From: Ilex aquifolium
Lineage: Eukaryota > Streptophyta > Magnoliopsida > Aquifoliales > Aquifoliaceae
Direction of reading: 5' to 3'
DNA: 64,000 nucleotides
Assembly (NCBI GenBank): GCA_951799425.1
Contig: OX637399.1
Coordinates: forward strand, 31,742,701 to 31,806,700
Below the pieces are notes generated by a model. The model did not search any database. It was not told where the DNA came from and worked only from the letters and a program-made list of their open reading frames with translations. The translations under genes and the position numbers were made by a program. Below, piece by piece: positions 1 through 11,189 of this stretch. Positions within the stretch are counted from its first letter, which is position 1. Each line of letters begins with the position of its first letter.

Positions 1-446
1 AAAGACTTGTAAATGGAGAGTTAAAATAGACTGACACACGTGTTTGTGCTAGAATACTCAAGAATGATGAATATGATAAGAGAATGGAATGAGAAGATTC
101 GAGCTATCTATCAATTATTGGGACCAACTTTTGGACAAAACGTTCATCGAGTAGGTGGAGTTAATGAATATTCTCGCATCAGTCGGAATGTGTGTTTTAG
201 ACAAGTTAGGTCCGTCCACTATAAGATTAAAATATACTCGATTTAGTTATTAAATGTGAAGACCTTAAAAGATTGTTGAATATATTGGATGAAATACACT
301 AATTTTTTTTTTGAAAATCCATGGTGAAGAATCAGATTTTTAAAAACCTAAAAGGAGCACAAAGGTATTTTTAAAAAATAGAAGAGGTAGAAGAGGAGGG
401 TATGAGTGGTTAGGAATAAATTGCTTTCCATTGGTATTTCTTTTAA
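1..446. other. AT-rich intergenic sequence
   Basis: No gene, RNA or repeat structure is recognised here. A 68-codon open frame near the left edge has no recognisable domain and is treated as chance. The last nine bases (438-446, TTCTTTTAA) are the left target duplication of the adjoining MITE. Confidence 0.5.
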
Positions 447-776
447 GGGTTAATTGTTCTCGAGATCCCAAAAATATAAAGTTTGTCTCATTTTGATTTC
501 TAATATTTCAATTGCATCATTTTGATTATTGAAATATTGAATATGTTTCTATGTGGTCCTTCAAACAGACATCGTCCAAATTGCTAACGATTTTTTATTA
601 TAAACTTGTCACGTGATACTTAAATATGGACAAAAATAAAATTTGGATAGCTCTTAACTAAAATGACTAGATAGAAACATATTCAATACTTTGGGGACTA
701 AAATGATGCAATTGAAAGATTGATGACTAAAATAAGACAAACTCCATAGTTTCTGGATCTCTAGTGTAATTAGCCC
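447..776. mobile_element. Mutator-like MITE with 9-bp target duplication
   Basis: The element is a 330-bp foldback. Its left arm (from GGGTTAATTGTTCTCGAGAT) pairs imperfectly over about 110 bp with the right arm, which ends in AATTAGCCC. Both ends are flanked by the identical 9-mer TTCTTTTAA (438-446 and 777-785). A 9-bp duplication plus long terminal inverted repeats is the signature of Mutator-superfamily non-autonomous elements. It has no coding capacity. Family assignment is inferred from structure only. Confidence 0.85.
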
Positions 777-785
777 TTCTTTTAA

Positions 786-2100
786 TTTTGGAAAAATATT
801 TTTTTAAGATACATTTTATCCATTTGCGCCTCATGTACTTACCACGTGGTGCAGATTTCCTTACTAAATTAGACGGAAAGGGATTGAAGGGTTATACTAA
901 ACCTATGTTGAAAAAATAAAAAAAGACTAGGGTCATAGTCTAATATGAGTGGTCCATTTAACCTAATTTACAAAGACCAAGAGGTAGTCCTATTTGGACA
1001 AAGTTATACAATTTGATTTTGGGACCAATTAGAAATTAAGTTTTTTCAACGGCTATAAGGTTAAGTTAAAATTCAAACGCGTTAGTTTACAACTTAACAA
1101 GATCGATTTGGTATCGACCCTAAACACCCGATCCCCCTTTCTAAATGCCTTTATGTAGTAACTTTAACTTCATTAAAATGTAACTTGATCTCATTGGATC
1201 ATAATATTTTCAGTATGGTAGAAAAAAAATTTCTTTTTGGGAATCGTATGTTTTTCCTAGAAATAATGTTATCCTAAATTTAGGGCAAATGTGAGTCTTG
1301 ATTATAGGGCTGATAATCAAGCCGAGTCTGTTGAGTTCATTTGTCTAAATGAGCCTAAAAAATTATTCAAAACTTGGCTCTTTTAAAAAATGAGTTGAGC
1401 CCGAATTGAGCCCAAAATAAGGCGAATTCGAGTAGCTCAACTATTTTTTATATAAACAAGCCGAGTTTTGTAAATTCGAGTGGAGTAAATAAATGAGTCT
1501 AAAAAATTATTCAAGTTTGATTTGTTTAAAAAATAAGTCGAGCATAAACTAAACCCAAAACAAACTAAATTCAAACTAAATTTAAGTAACTTGACTCAGT
1601 TACAACTTTAGTCCTGAATACGACTTGATACATTGGATAGAGTAGAAACATGAATTTGGCAGTAAATTCTTCAACTTATAGGTAGTTTGTCAACAAGCTA
1701 ACTTTAGTCAAGCCATGCATTGCCAACTTGTCAAGCAAAGCCTAGTCAATTAAGGTGCAGCTTTTCAGTTGTTGGACTGGTTCGGAAATGGCTTCTTACA
1801 AAGTGGTGTAGGGCAAGAAATTGGTTGGAATGATGAATTGATATATAGCCAAACTTGACATTGTTTTCAGTCCAAAATTCACTCGAAAAATCGTTTCAAT
1901 CACGTTTGTTTTGAATTCTCATAAATTTCTTTTTTTTTTTTTTTTTATAAACAAGGTGATTTGTATAAATCAAGTCTCTCTTTCATATACAAACACGATC
2001 CATACATCCCATACTAATTTAAGGAATTAGTTGTTTTACGACAATGATTTAATTAATACAAACACGGTCGTTCATACATCCTAATGATGCATAAATTGAG
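786..2100. repeat. Intergenic sequence with a degenerate dispersed repeat (about 1310-1620)
   Basis: No gene is seen. Between about 1310 and 1620 there are repeated phrases such as GAGTTGAGCCCGAATTGAGC and ATATAAACAAGCCGAGTTTT. The same module recurs in inverted orientation at about 4985-5290, so it is a dispersed repeat family, probably a degenerate non-autonomous transposon. A T-run lies near 1929-1946. Confidence 0.45.
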
Positions 2101-2102
2101 TT

Positions 2103-2680
2103 TGTACACCACCTATCAGATGAGCAGTAATAAATACTGTAATTAAGAAGTAAAAGATGGACACAAGAACAACACAATGATTATAGTGGTTCGGTCAACG
2201 TGACCTACGTCCGCTTTGAATGACTAGGGTCGCCGGGTACTTTATCACTTCAAGTGAGTAGGGAGAGTAGAGAGTTACAAGCTCAGAGAGATAGGAGATA
2301 GTTGTACTCGACTGAGTGTGATTTGTCCCCCCAAGTGTTGGTGGGACTTATAATTTATAGTCACCCCCTAACAGATTAGGGCGACATAATAGTAACTAAA
2401 TAACTATTCTGGTGGAGTTGGCGACCTCTTCTCAACGGGCGAGGCAATTGCAGTGCTCTCCATGAGATTTGGTCAAAGGATGAAGCGAGAGTTGACTCTT
2501 TCCAAGGCGGCGAGGATAAGACTCTTGGATGACTCTGCACACTCCTTGGTTATGTAGCCCCTCAAACCTGATGAGCTTGATCGAGGCGTGGACCACATTA
2601 GGCTTGCTGGGTCTTTACAAGCTTGGGTTCTTAATTAAGATTGAGCTTTCAACATGAATTGGGCCTGGTCCATCATTTGC
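2103..2680 (-). mobile_element. LTR-retrotransposon fragment (probable gypsy LTR, minus strand)
   Basis: On the minus strand this reads like a retrotransposon U3-R-U5. There is a TATA-like CTATAAATTATAAG at about 2355, followed by a pyrimidine-rich leader, then GGACGTAGGTCACGTTGACC and GAACCACTATAATC near 2190-2215. The phrase resembles the 3' part of the solo LTR at 8421-9184. I could not find matching target duplications or define TG..CA ends, so the limits are approximate. Confidence 0.5.
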
Positions 2681-3373
2681 CCCCCCAATACCCTATGTCC
2701 AATGGAACTCGGAGAATAGGGGCATTTAGTCAAATTTTGAATTCTGATCATGAAGACTCCTCTTGACTACGGAAACAAAGTTAACGTTAGTTTCAACCCA
2801 ATAAGGGCTCTCTAGTAATCTGGGAAGAATCCTGCTTCGTCCATGTTGCGCTTCGACTGGATTTCGGGGATCGACCTGCCCGGTCAGGTCGCGGGGGCTC
2901 GGGGGCTCGGGGGCAGCGTTCCCGAAACCTAATCGATTTTCTGAATCACGAGCTAAGACTCCTCCTTCATTCATGACATATATTTTAGCTCTATAAGACA
3001 TCTCCATCTATATAAACTCTCCCACTTTTATCTCTTTTTGGATTCTAGGGCGTGACTGGAGGAGAAGGCAGAGCTTGTGCTTTGCAGGGCGCTGAGGAGC
3101 TGGGCGCCTGAGGTCTTGGGTTCTGGGTGCCTGAGAGTTGCTGGGCGCCTGAGAGGTGTTGGACGCCTGTGCTGGGCACCTGAGAGATGCTGGGCCCCTG
3201 AGTTGGGTGCCTGAGTTTCAAAAGAGTGCCTAGAGATGACAAAAATAATGTTATTCCAACATCAAAATATATAACATGATTATCTGGAGAGAGAGACAGA
3301 CTGTTTGCGTGAGAGCAAATACAGAGTTTGAGGATTGCTCGTGAGAAAGCCACACCTCTTCAGATCGAGTTTT
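2681..3373. repeat. GC-richer retroelement-derived sequence with a short minisatellite
   Basis: A GC-rich block at 2870-2930 contains GGGGGCTCGGGGGCTCGGGG. From about 3098 to 3222 a core TGGGCGCCTGAG recurs six to seven times with variation at roughly 16-25-bp spacing, forming a degenerate minisatellite. The antisense open frames of 93 and 102 codons here follow the repeats and look non-coding. It lies between an LTR fragment and a second minisatellite and is probably part of a decayed retroelement. Confidence 0.4.
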
Positions 3374-3828
3374 GGCGACCCATGAGAGAGTCCTTAAGCT
3401 GGAGGTATAGGTTGTCTGCTGGAGAGCAGAGTAGAGATAAGCTAAGCTTTTGGCGACCCGCGAGAGAGCCGCTAAGTTGGAGGTAGGCTGTTTGCTTGAG
3501 AACAGGGTTGAGATAGGCCAAGCTTTTTTGGCGACCCGCGAGGGAGCCGCTAAGCTGGAGATAGACTGTCTGCTTGAGAGTAGAGATAGGCCAAGCTTTT
3601 TTGGCGACTTGCGAGAGAGCCGCTAAGCTGGAGATATAGGCTGCCTGCTTGAGAGCAGTACATAGGCCAAGCTTTGGGCAACTTGCAAGAGAGCCGCTCA
3701 GCTGGAGATATAGGCTGCCTGCTTGAGAGCAGTGCGGAGGCCAAACTTTTGGTGACCCGTGAGAGAGCCGTTCAGCTGGAGATATAGGTTGTTTGCTTGA
3801 GCGCAGAGCAGAGACAGGTTAAGTTTTT
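3374..3828. repeat. Six-unit minisatellite, 73-78 bp per unit
   Basis: There are six head-to-tail units starting at 3374, 3452, 3530, 3603, 3677 and 3751, with a partial seventh at 3829. Each begins GGCGACCCGCGAGAGAGCCG or a close variant and contains CTGGAGATATAGGCTGCCTG, then GCTTGAGAGCAG and GGCCAAGCTTTT. Lengths are 78, 78, 73, 74, 74 and 78 bp. Units are contiguous without unique spacers, so this is not a CRISPR array. Confidence 0.9.
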
Positions 3829-3997
3829 GGCGATCCGCTAGATGATTCACCTTGCTTGGACCTGTTGATTTCCTTAGCATTCATATATTTTTTAGTTTTT
3901 GCCAATAGTTTTGATATGCTTTTTGGTGGTCGCTTCATTAATGAATAAGTCGTTTTAGGTTAAACCGATTCTATCTTGAAAGATTACAAGGATTGTA

Positions 3998-3998
<1 letters not shown>

Positions 3999-4054
<56 letters not shown>
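3999..4054. repeat. (GA)n microsatellite
   Basis: An almost pure GA dinucleotide tract lies just upstream of the Helitron at 4071. Confidence 0.95.
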
Positions 4055-4058
<4 letters not shown>

Positions 4059-4070
4059 ACACGATAAATA

Positions 4071-4867
4071 TATATATAATAAAGTACAATATAATTTAAA
4101 TCTCAAAAGATTAACAAAATGATTTTTTTTTGTGGTTGAGATTTCTTTAAATTTTACTTTAAAATTAATCCGACGATTTATATTAATACTCCAAATTTAA
4201 TAGGAAAAATAGGCCTCTAAATGTGTGTTTGGGGTAATTTTTTAAAAGTGTTTATAGGACTTATAATTTCTCATAAGTATTTAAAAAAAAAATAGTGTTT
4301 GGAACTGCTCCACCACCCCCATCGCCCCACCACCACTACCTTCCCATCGCCCCATCACCACCACCACTACCATCGCCGCTACCCCACTACCACATCTGCC
4401 ATAAAAACCACACCAACTGTCGCCACCCCACTATCACCACCACACCCACCGCCCCACCACTGCTACCGCCACCTTACCACCACCACCACTATCACCACCC
4501 CACCACCACCATCCCCACTACCCCCACCATCACCACAGTTGTCGCCACCTTACCACTACCGCTACTGTCCCACCATCATCTCTACTACCACCACTTCCAC
4601 TGCCCTACCACCACCATCACCATTGCCCCCACGACTGCCACCATCACAATCGATTGTCGTCACCCATCACAACCATCACCATTTTCCACCAACACTATCA
4701 TTGTTGTCCACCACCACTACCACCACTCGTCTCAACTATAATCGGATTCTTAAATTCCTTTCTCTTTCATCTATCTTTGTAATTTTATTTTAGATGTGAA
4801 TACAAATATGTTTATTGTTAATCATTTTTTTTATTACCACGTGTCTTCAAGCATGAGAAATAACTAG
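4071..4867 (+). mobile_element. Non-autonomous Helitron with CCA-rich minisatellite core
   Basis: Plus-strand Helitron-like element ending in CTAG (4864-4867) before a host T, with a weak hairpin (GTCTTCAAGCATGAG region) just inside. The 5' end reads TATATATAATAAAGTA, one base off the TCTATATAATAAAGTA 5' end of the better-preserved copies at 20917 and 44485 (both minus). Flanks of about 220 and 130 bp align in inverse orientation with 43948-44485. The centre (about 4305-4735) is a (CCA)n-type array replacing the shorter array of the other copy. The His/Pro/Thr-rich frames over it lack an ATG shared between copies and are not genes. Confidence 0.8.
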
Positions 4868-5417
4868 TATATATATATTTGAACTGATAACATGACATGT
4901 TGAATGAATGAGACACTAGCTGATTGAGAGCCCCAAAGTGCTGAGCCATCACCCTGGTTAACTAGGTTAAATATGGAAGTAAGATTGATAATTGAGCTGA
5001 GTTACTCATGCTCGATTCAGATAGGACTTGATTCGAGCTGAGCTGAGCTCAAACAATTTTTTAAACTCATTTAGAAAAGGAGCCTAAAAAGGCTCGATCT
5101 GAACTCATAAAACTTGGTTCGTTTATATATAAAATAATTGAGCTAATCGGAGCCAACTTGAGTTTGACTCATTTTAGGCTCGACTTATTTTCTTAACGAA
5201 TGAACTTAAATAATTTTTTAGATTTATTTAAAAAATCGAGCTCAACAATCTCAATTCGAACTCGTAAAACTCAGCTTAATTATCGACTCTATAAAGAAGT
5301 GATGCATGTGAATTGAATGGAAATAAAGTGTGGTCGAGGCAAACAGAAAGAGTTCCACATTAATGTGGCTGAAACAGACAGCAGAAAAGGCTTTCCCAAG
5401 AAGATTAATCTTTGCCA
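4868..5417. repeat. Intergenic sequence with inverted copy of the 1310-1620 repeat
   Basis: About 4985-5290 matches, as reverse complement, the dispersed module at about 1310-1620. Shared phrases include ATATAAACGAACCAAGTTTT and AAATAAGTCGAGC. No gene is seen. The minus-strand 73-codon frame at 5251-5472 overlaps repeat and MITE sequence and is not supported. Confidence 0.4.
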
Positions 5418-5426
5418 TATGTAGAA

Positions 5427-5619
5427 GAGCAATGCTATTGGGACATAATTTATGGACATAATTTGGAGACATAATGAGTTGTCACCAATGAAATGGTAAT
5501 AAATTCATTTAATGCTACAATGGGACCCGTCATTAAATATATTTCACTATCATTTCATTGGTGACAACTCATTATGTCCCCAAATTATGTCCTTCAATTA
5601 TGTCCCAATAGCATTAGTG
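5427..5619. mobile_element. Mutator-like MITE (193 bp) with perfect 9-bp duplication
   Basis: This is a foldback whose arms start GAGCAATGCTATTGGGACAT and, as reverse complement, CACTAATGCTATTGGGACAT. The arms pair over about 80 bp each. Flanking 9-mers are identical: TATGTAGAA at 5418-5426 and 5620-5628. It has no coding capacity. Its termini resemble those of the MITEs at 56347 and 59834, implying one family. Confidence 0.9.
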
Positions 5620-5628
5620 TATGTAGAA

Positions 5629-6841
5629 ACCAGAAAAAGAGGCTGATGGACCCCACTTTTATGGGCTTGGACTTTTTGCTGTGGGGGTGGAATTATTAAG
5701 GCCCAACTCCCAAGCACGATCAATAGGGTCAAATTATATTTGATCCCACAATTATTTTGATTATTTCACATTATTTTCTCGGCGTCTATCACATTATAAA
5801 TTCGGTCATTATTATTGATTTCACACTATCTTACTTGTAAAATTCCATATTTTACCTGTTACTCAGCTTTATCAACGGGCCTTTGGTCCAATAGTACCTC
5901 TTGTCTTGTGAAGAATTTATTTTCTTAAGGTTAAGGTGGACGATAAAAACGTGGTTGGTTAGTAGGACGAATTTCAGTTGCTTGGATGAACCGTATCCAA
6001 GTTTCTGGTGTGGGTTCGAATCTTAATCGAAGTGCAAGTCTTGATTTAGCTAGTGCATGAATTGAGAGACCGGTTCATGCACCCAGAATTTGCCCTCGGT
6101 TCTACTTGTTGGAATAGACTAGAAATTTCCCCCGTTACCGAAAATAAAAAAATAAAAATTCCATTATAAATTGAATAAAAAATTATGTTATTATACTCTC
6201 GAATTATATGTATGAGTTACAACTTATTAATCCGAAGATTTAATGACACGTTGACATTTTTCGTTCAACCCATAAAAAAGACATTTATTTATGAAATAAT
6301 GTTAAATCAACTCAAGTTGATGATGGAGCATATGGCTGCCGATCACACCAAGCTGCCACTCTTTTCTCTCTCCTCCTTCAAGTCTCCTAGTCGTTCAGCA
6401 TAACAAAATTTAGCTTGTTTATAGAAAAAGGATAGAGCCTAACATGGGGACAAGGGACTCAACATTGCTTCTTTTTTTTTTTAATTCTGTTTAGGAACTT
6501 TAACAAGGGGAGAACGACGAGATTCGATCCCACGATCTTAAAATTCCACAGCGAGGACGATGGCTATTATTAAGCCAACCGCTAACTTGAATCAACACCT
6601 CTGGTTTGAGTGGAATTGTCTTTTTCCATTCCTTTACCAAACAATTTTCTAACCTCACATGCCTTTAGGTTTTGTGGCTAAAAGCCGAAAATACAGTGCT
6701 TCCACCTTATACATTGGCCAGTACTATTGAGCCCATATGACCAGAAGAGTGTGCTTAGAAAGTGATATATTTTCTTTTGAAAGGTACCATTTGAACTCAA
6801 ATTATTTGCTCCAAGTGCTCTCTCACGCCTCTCGTTATAGA
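5629..6841. mobile_element. Intergenic sequence with two SINE-like retroposons (about 5935-6150 +; about 6470-6600 -)
   Basis: About 5935-6150 (+) has a tRNA-like B box (GGTTCGAATCT) near 6010 and an A-rich 3' tail. About 6470-6600 is a minus-strand copy of another family: read on the minus strand it has an A-box-like TTAGCGGTTGGC, a B-box GGATCGAATCTC, and ends in poly(A) (T-run at 6472-6482). Target duplications were not identified, so both calls are tentative. No protein gene is seen; the 72-codon frame at 6185 has no recognisable domain. Confidence 0.45.
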
Positions 6842-7049
6842 CGGTGACACCCCGTCATCACCGCAACGTGGTGTCACCATTTAATTAGAAACTGATAAGT
6901 AGATAAAATAAACTTCATTAATCCTATGTGTTGATGATTGGATGTGGTGGTTATGAATAATTATTAGAATAGTAGGATTCACTTTATTTACTCGTCATTT
7001 TTCTAAATGAATGATGACAACACGTGACAGTGATGACGTGGTGTCACCG
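6842..7049. mobile_element. Foldback MITE-like element (208 bp)
   Basis: The left end CGGTGACACCCCGTCATCAC pairs with the right end GTGATGACGTGGTGTCACCG. The complementarity continues imperfectly inward for about 90 bp per arm. No convincing target duplication was found, so the superfamily is undetermined. Confidence 0.65.
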
Positions 7050-8415
7050 TTGAATTGAATATTCTCTCCTCATTCTGCCACCATTCCGTCTCTTTTTCGA
7101 ACTTCTCTCTTGTTCAGTTTGAAAATTATTTAGAATTTTCTTATTTGTGATGGTTATATATTAAATTAGCGATTATAATCCACTATCTTATATTAAAAAA
7201 CCAACATGGTTACGACCACAAAACAAGTTAAAATAATCCAAGGGTCAAGAGAATATTCTTTTCTGAATTAGATTGTTTGTATGTCGAGTATCATTCTCGC
7301 AAGTTCAACTTGAGAGCCTTAGAGTATGTCCTAAACTATTTTGTATGATCAATGGAACCAAGTGTTACAAATAAAAAAAGTTATTTATAATGTCATTGAA
7401 TACTGCACACCAACAGCTCAAGAAAGCCCTTGCTTCTTGACAATGGGTGGTAGACCTGGCTTTTCCTCTTCATATAGTTAATCTCAATTGGAATAACTCA
7501 ACAAACCTACAGTGTAATTATGTACTAAACAAAGGGTGCTATCGCTAATATCATTGAAACTGAGCGAATAAGGGTATATTCGTGGTTAACCCAATTCTCA
7601 TTGGTAGAGAGTCAACAAAAAACTATTGGTGGTAGTTGCATTGAAAGGGTGGTACAAAGTACAAACTAATGTCAAAGGGTGGTACAAAGTACAAACTAAT
7701 GTCAAGGCAAAAGATGTCCCATATATACATTGAATCTGTTATGTAGAATGAGAGATTTTCTGTTCTAAACAGTTGATTAAACCAAAGGATTGTGTCGGTG
7801 GTTGGTTCAGAGTTCGAGGGAATAATCGTCACAAACTCAAACATCTTGTAACGAAAAAAAAGAAGAAAAAACCAAAGGATTGGTAGTAGTTATAATAAAA
7901 GATTTAGTCATACTTAATGTAGAATAATTTAATTTATCATGATAAATGTGGTTTTGTTAGCGTTTGATGTTGAAGGGTCCGCAAGACTAGATCCAAGTCA
8001 CGATTCAATGAAAACTAAATTTGGATATTATACTAAAACTTTACGATTGCTAATAAGTCTTGCGACTGTCACAAAGTCGTTGCATGGTAAAATTAAGGCA
8101 CGGTGTATTCCAATATTGATTCACAACTTCCTAACTTCAATTATATTCCAACCGACCACGCTGCTAAACCTCATTGATTTACATCAAATACATTCGATGA
8201 AATAAAACTTAACATTTCAACCGGAAAAGGTCTAAAAAAAGAAAAAAGAAAAGAAAAAGTGCGACTACCTGTTAGTTTTGATTAATATGGATTGGTGCAA
8301 GAATGTGTTACTATTTTTTGAAAATTTTCTATTTAGTTGCTAGGAGTTCATATCACTTGTTAAAACCCTTAAACATTTGGCTGCTTTTTAATTTTAAGTG
8401 ATTAAGTTTTCCTCA
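7050..8415. other. AT-rich intergenic sequence with a 30-bp tandem duplication
   Basis: Only a perfect 30-bp tandem duplication at 7644-7673/7674-7703 (unit starting AAAGGGTGGTACAAAGTACA) stands out. Open frames of 73 and 88 codons have no recognisable features. Confidence 0.5.
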
Positions 8416-8420
8416 GGTAG

Positions 8421-9184
8421 TGATAATGATAAGATTTTGGAGTGAGCTGTTCATCCTAAACCCAAAATATCTAATGGGCTCAACGGTTGCATAACGGCCC
8501 AAGGGACCCCTCTACAACTCATCTGCTCCACAATAAGGAATGAGCCATAATCCAAAGGAGGGAGCCCAGCAAAGAGTCCAGCTCGACACAATCCTGCTCG
8601 GTCATAACAAGCTCAGTGGTAAGTAGCCCAAGAGCAAGGAACTCAGTATTCACCAGACCCCGAATGTCCCACATCGCGCCACGTGTCTAGGGGACAACTT
8701 CTGGAGTCTCTAACGAACGTGTACTCTATGGTAAAGGGAATATTTGTGCGCATTCCATTGAAAGACCGTCGATATGGCTAGTGTCAGGGTAACGGTCACC
8801 ACTACAAGACAAAAAGGAGGGGACCACAAAATCAGCCGAAGGAAGAGGAAGATCGCAGAAAACCCTAGATAACCACTTGTATAAATAGAACAGCATGACA
8901 CTATGTAAAATCTATCTGTAAAACCTCTACTCACAAGACATTGTTCAGTAAATCTCTAAACTAAGAAACTCACTGTAATCTTCTTCTTCAAGTAATATAA
9001 ACCCTACGGAACAAGAACCTTCATTACAGTGGACGTAGCCCTGGTCTTTCGGCTAGGGAGAACCACTTGTATATTATATTTGATCTCATATATTTCATTT
9101 GTTAGCTTAGAATATTAATATTACTCCTCCTCATCTTGTGAACCATTGATCCAGACTTGGGCTGAGTATTTTCGAGCACCATCA
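8421..9184 (+). mobile_element. Solo LTR (764 bp), probable Ty3/gypsy
   Basis: The sequence starts TGATAATG and ends CACCATCA, with 4-bp terminal inversion TGAT/ATCA. It is flanked by the identical 5-mer GGTAG (8416-8420 and 9185-9189). Internal promoter architecture is visible: a TATA box GTATAAATAGAA near 8879-8889, a downstream TCACTGTAATC segment, then TTACAGTGGACGTAGCCCTG. There is no primer site, polypurine tract or pol sequence on either side, so this is a solo LTR left by LTR-LTR recombination. A divergent relative on the other strand lies at about 58364-59094. Confidence 0.9.
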
Positions 9185-9189
9185 GGTAG

Positions 9190-9761
9190 TATATATCCGA
9201 TGGTGATACCACATGGTATTACTAAATTTTGTCGGGTTTACTTATTCATTTATTGGTCTATTATTAATCGATAATATTACATGGTGGTATTGACTTGTAT
9301 TACCGTGGCGGGGGAGTGGAGAGAGGCGTGATTCCTTTTTTTTTAATAATAACAGAAAATGTTTATTATTCTTGCATCAACAAGCATGATTAAAGATGTT
9401 TGTATGTAGGCCATCAATCTTCAAATCAAAAGAAAAATGACAGAAACATTGTCTTTAAGTGTATTATGTATACAAAAGTATTCTCGAAATAATTACAGCA
9501 ATCACCAGCAAGAAATATTAGGTTTACGTAAGTGGAGTAAATCACGGCATATTTTGTATCTGAAAATTAGGTTTCGTAATAAGGCTTTATCTTATCATTC
9601 TGAAGTTGAACATATCCATATAGGAGGAGTTTGTGGGGACATATCATTCTGAAGTATCAACAAGCTGCTTGATTTGTCTTAAAATTAATTTAACCTTGAG
9701 GATTTTTGCTGATATACCTAATCCAAATGGTCTTTTTTTTTTCCTTCAACTCTTTCTCAAA

Positions 9762-9818
<57 letters not shown>

Positions 9819-10304
9819 AAGAAAAAATGAATGAATTAAACTCAGATCCTACTCCACACACGACAGGGAAGGTTTGTGTTCCTTTTCCTATGTAAATGAT
9901 TTAAACCCAAAACTTCTTCTATTTACTTCTAATTAACTAATTAATATGATGATGAATACATGATCATATATATATTGCATGTGTGTGTAAGTCATCTACT
10001 TTTCATATTAATCAAATGCATCTACTCCATGCAAAAAATAAATGCCAAAAGAAACATAAATACATCTTCTTTTCGGTTACTGAAGTATAAATATACAAAC
10101 CCTTCGGGTGGGTTAGTGACTGAACCTGACCTCTGGTAATACGATTGTAATTTTTTTTTGCTTGGAAAAGGTGTAGATTGACTATAATTGTGTATATAAG
10201 TATATAGCTATATACATGATAGAATTGAGTTATAATCCATTGAGTGAACTAAAATTCAAATATCTATAATATAAAATAGAGCGGCTTCAACAAACTAATC
10301 ATAT
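9190..10304. other. AT-rich intergenic sequence with (GA)n tract at about 9764-9816
   Basis: Apart from the GA microsatellite I see no structure. The open frames of 71 and 65 codons here, the second running into the GA tract, are not supported as genes. Confidence 0.5.
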
Positions 10305-10504
10305 GGTCTCAAATTCATTGATTTAATGGTCAAGAAATTATCATTTTTTTCTTTAATATTTCCCTCCCAACCGGTCAACAATTACGGCTGATCTTGGAAC
10401 ACATTTTACGGTCTTAAATTCATTCAACGGTCAAGAAATTCACATTTTTTTCCTTAATATTTTTCCTCCCAACCGGTCAACCATTACGGCTAATCTTGGA
10501 ACAC
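10305..10504. repeat. Tandem duplication of about 105 bp
   Basis: Two direct copies start at 10305 (GGTCTCAAATTCATT) and 10410 (GGTCTTAAATTCATT). Both contain CAAGAAATT, CTCCCAACCGGTCAAC and ATTACGGCT before CTTGGAACAC. The copies differ by scattered substitutions, so the duplication is not recent. Confidence 0.85.
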
Positions 10505-11189
10505 GAGATTTTCTCTGACATAATAATTAAATTGGTCAAATTTGCCATTAATATCATTTGTGTAGTGTAACATTTTGAATTTGTAGAAGACACGATGAAT
10601 TTGCATCGCGCCTTTAGGCACGGGTTACCCGTTAATTCTTTGTTAAAATTCAACTTAATTGAGTTATCCGTATTTTCGACTTTTAAAGGATTCATATTGA
10701 GTTGTAAACTGAAATCATAAATTATGTTATATAACGAAATTATTTTTACTAATTCGAGAAAAAGGGAAAAAATAATAACATAATCGAATAGGATGTCATA
10801 TTTTTAGGTGTAAATAGCATTACTCTTTATTTATACCCATAATTTTTTGTTTTTAACTTTTTCATTAATTTTTTTTATTTTATCGGTCATTTTGTATTCT
10901 TTTTCTTTGTATACTACTGACTATTCCTTACTTTCGGAGTAGTTAGAAACTGGGGAGTAAAAAATCGCGGGAAAGGTGGGGGTTCCGGTAGATGTGGTCC
11001 CCACGTTTTTGATTTGTCACTTTCTGGCCCTAATAAACGTAAAACCAGCCGTTCGATTTTATTTTATTTTATTTTTATTAGTAGGTCCCACTTCCACTAG
11101 TCCATAGTAGGTCATTTTCAGAAAGACACGTGTGACTGTACACGATTGTGTGATGAGAACGAGGTCTACCATATCCAAAAATAAAAAAA
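10505..11189. other. AT-rich intergenic sequence
   Basis: No gene, RNA or repeat structure was recognised. Short antisense frames at 10477-10695 and 11059-11247 lack recognisable domains. Confidence 0.4.

Noticed and set aside
3374..3828. CRISPR-like regular repeats
   Set aside because: Units are contiguous and similar along their whole length, with no unique spacers, and the DNA is from a plant nucleus.
4295..4793. Two overlapping His/Pro/Thr-rich open frames of 148 and 164 codons
   Set aside because: They are translations of a CCA-type minisatellite in a Helitron. They overlap in different frames, and the counterpart in the other Helitron copy is a different repeat array.
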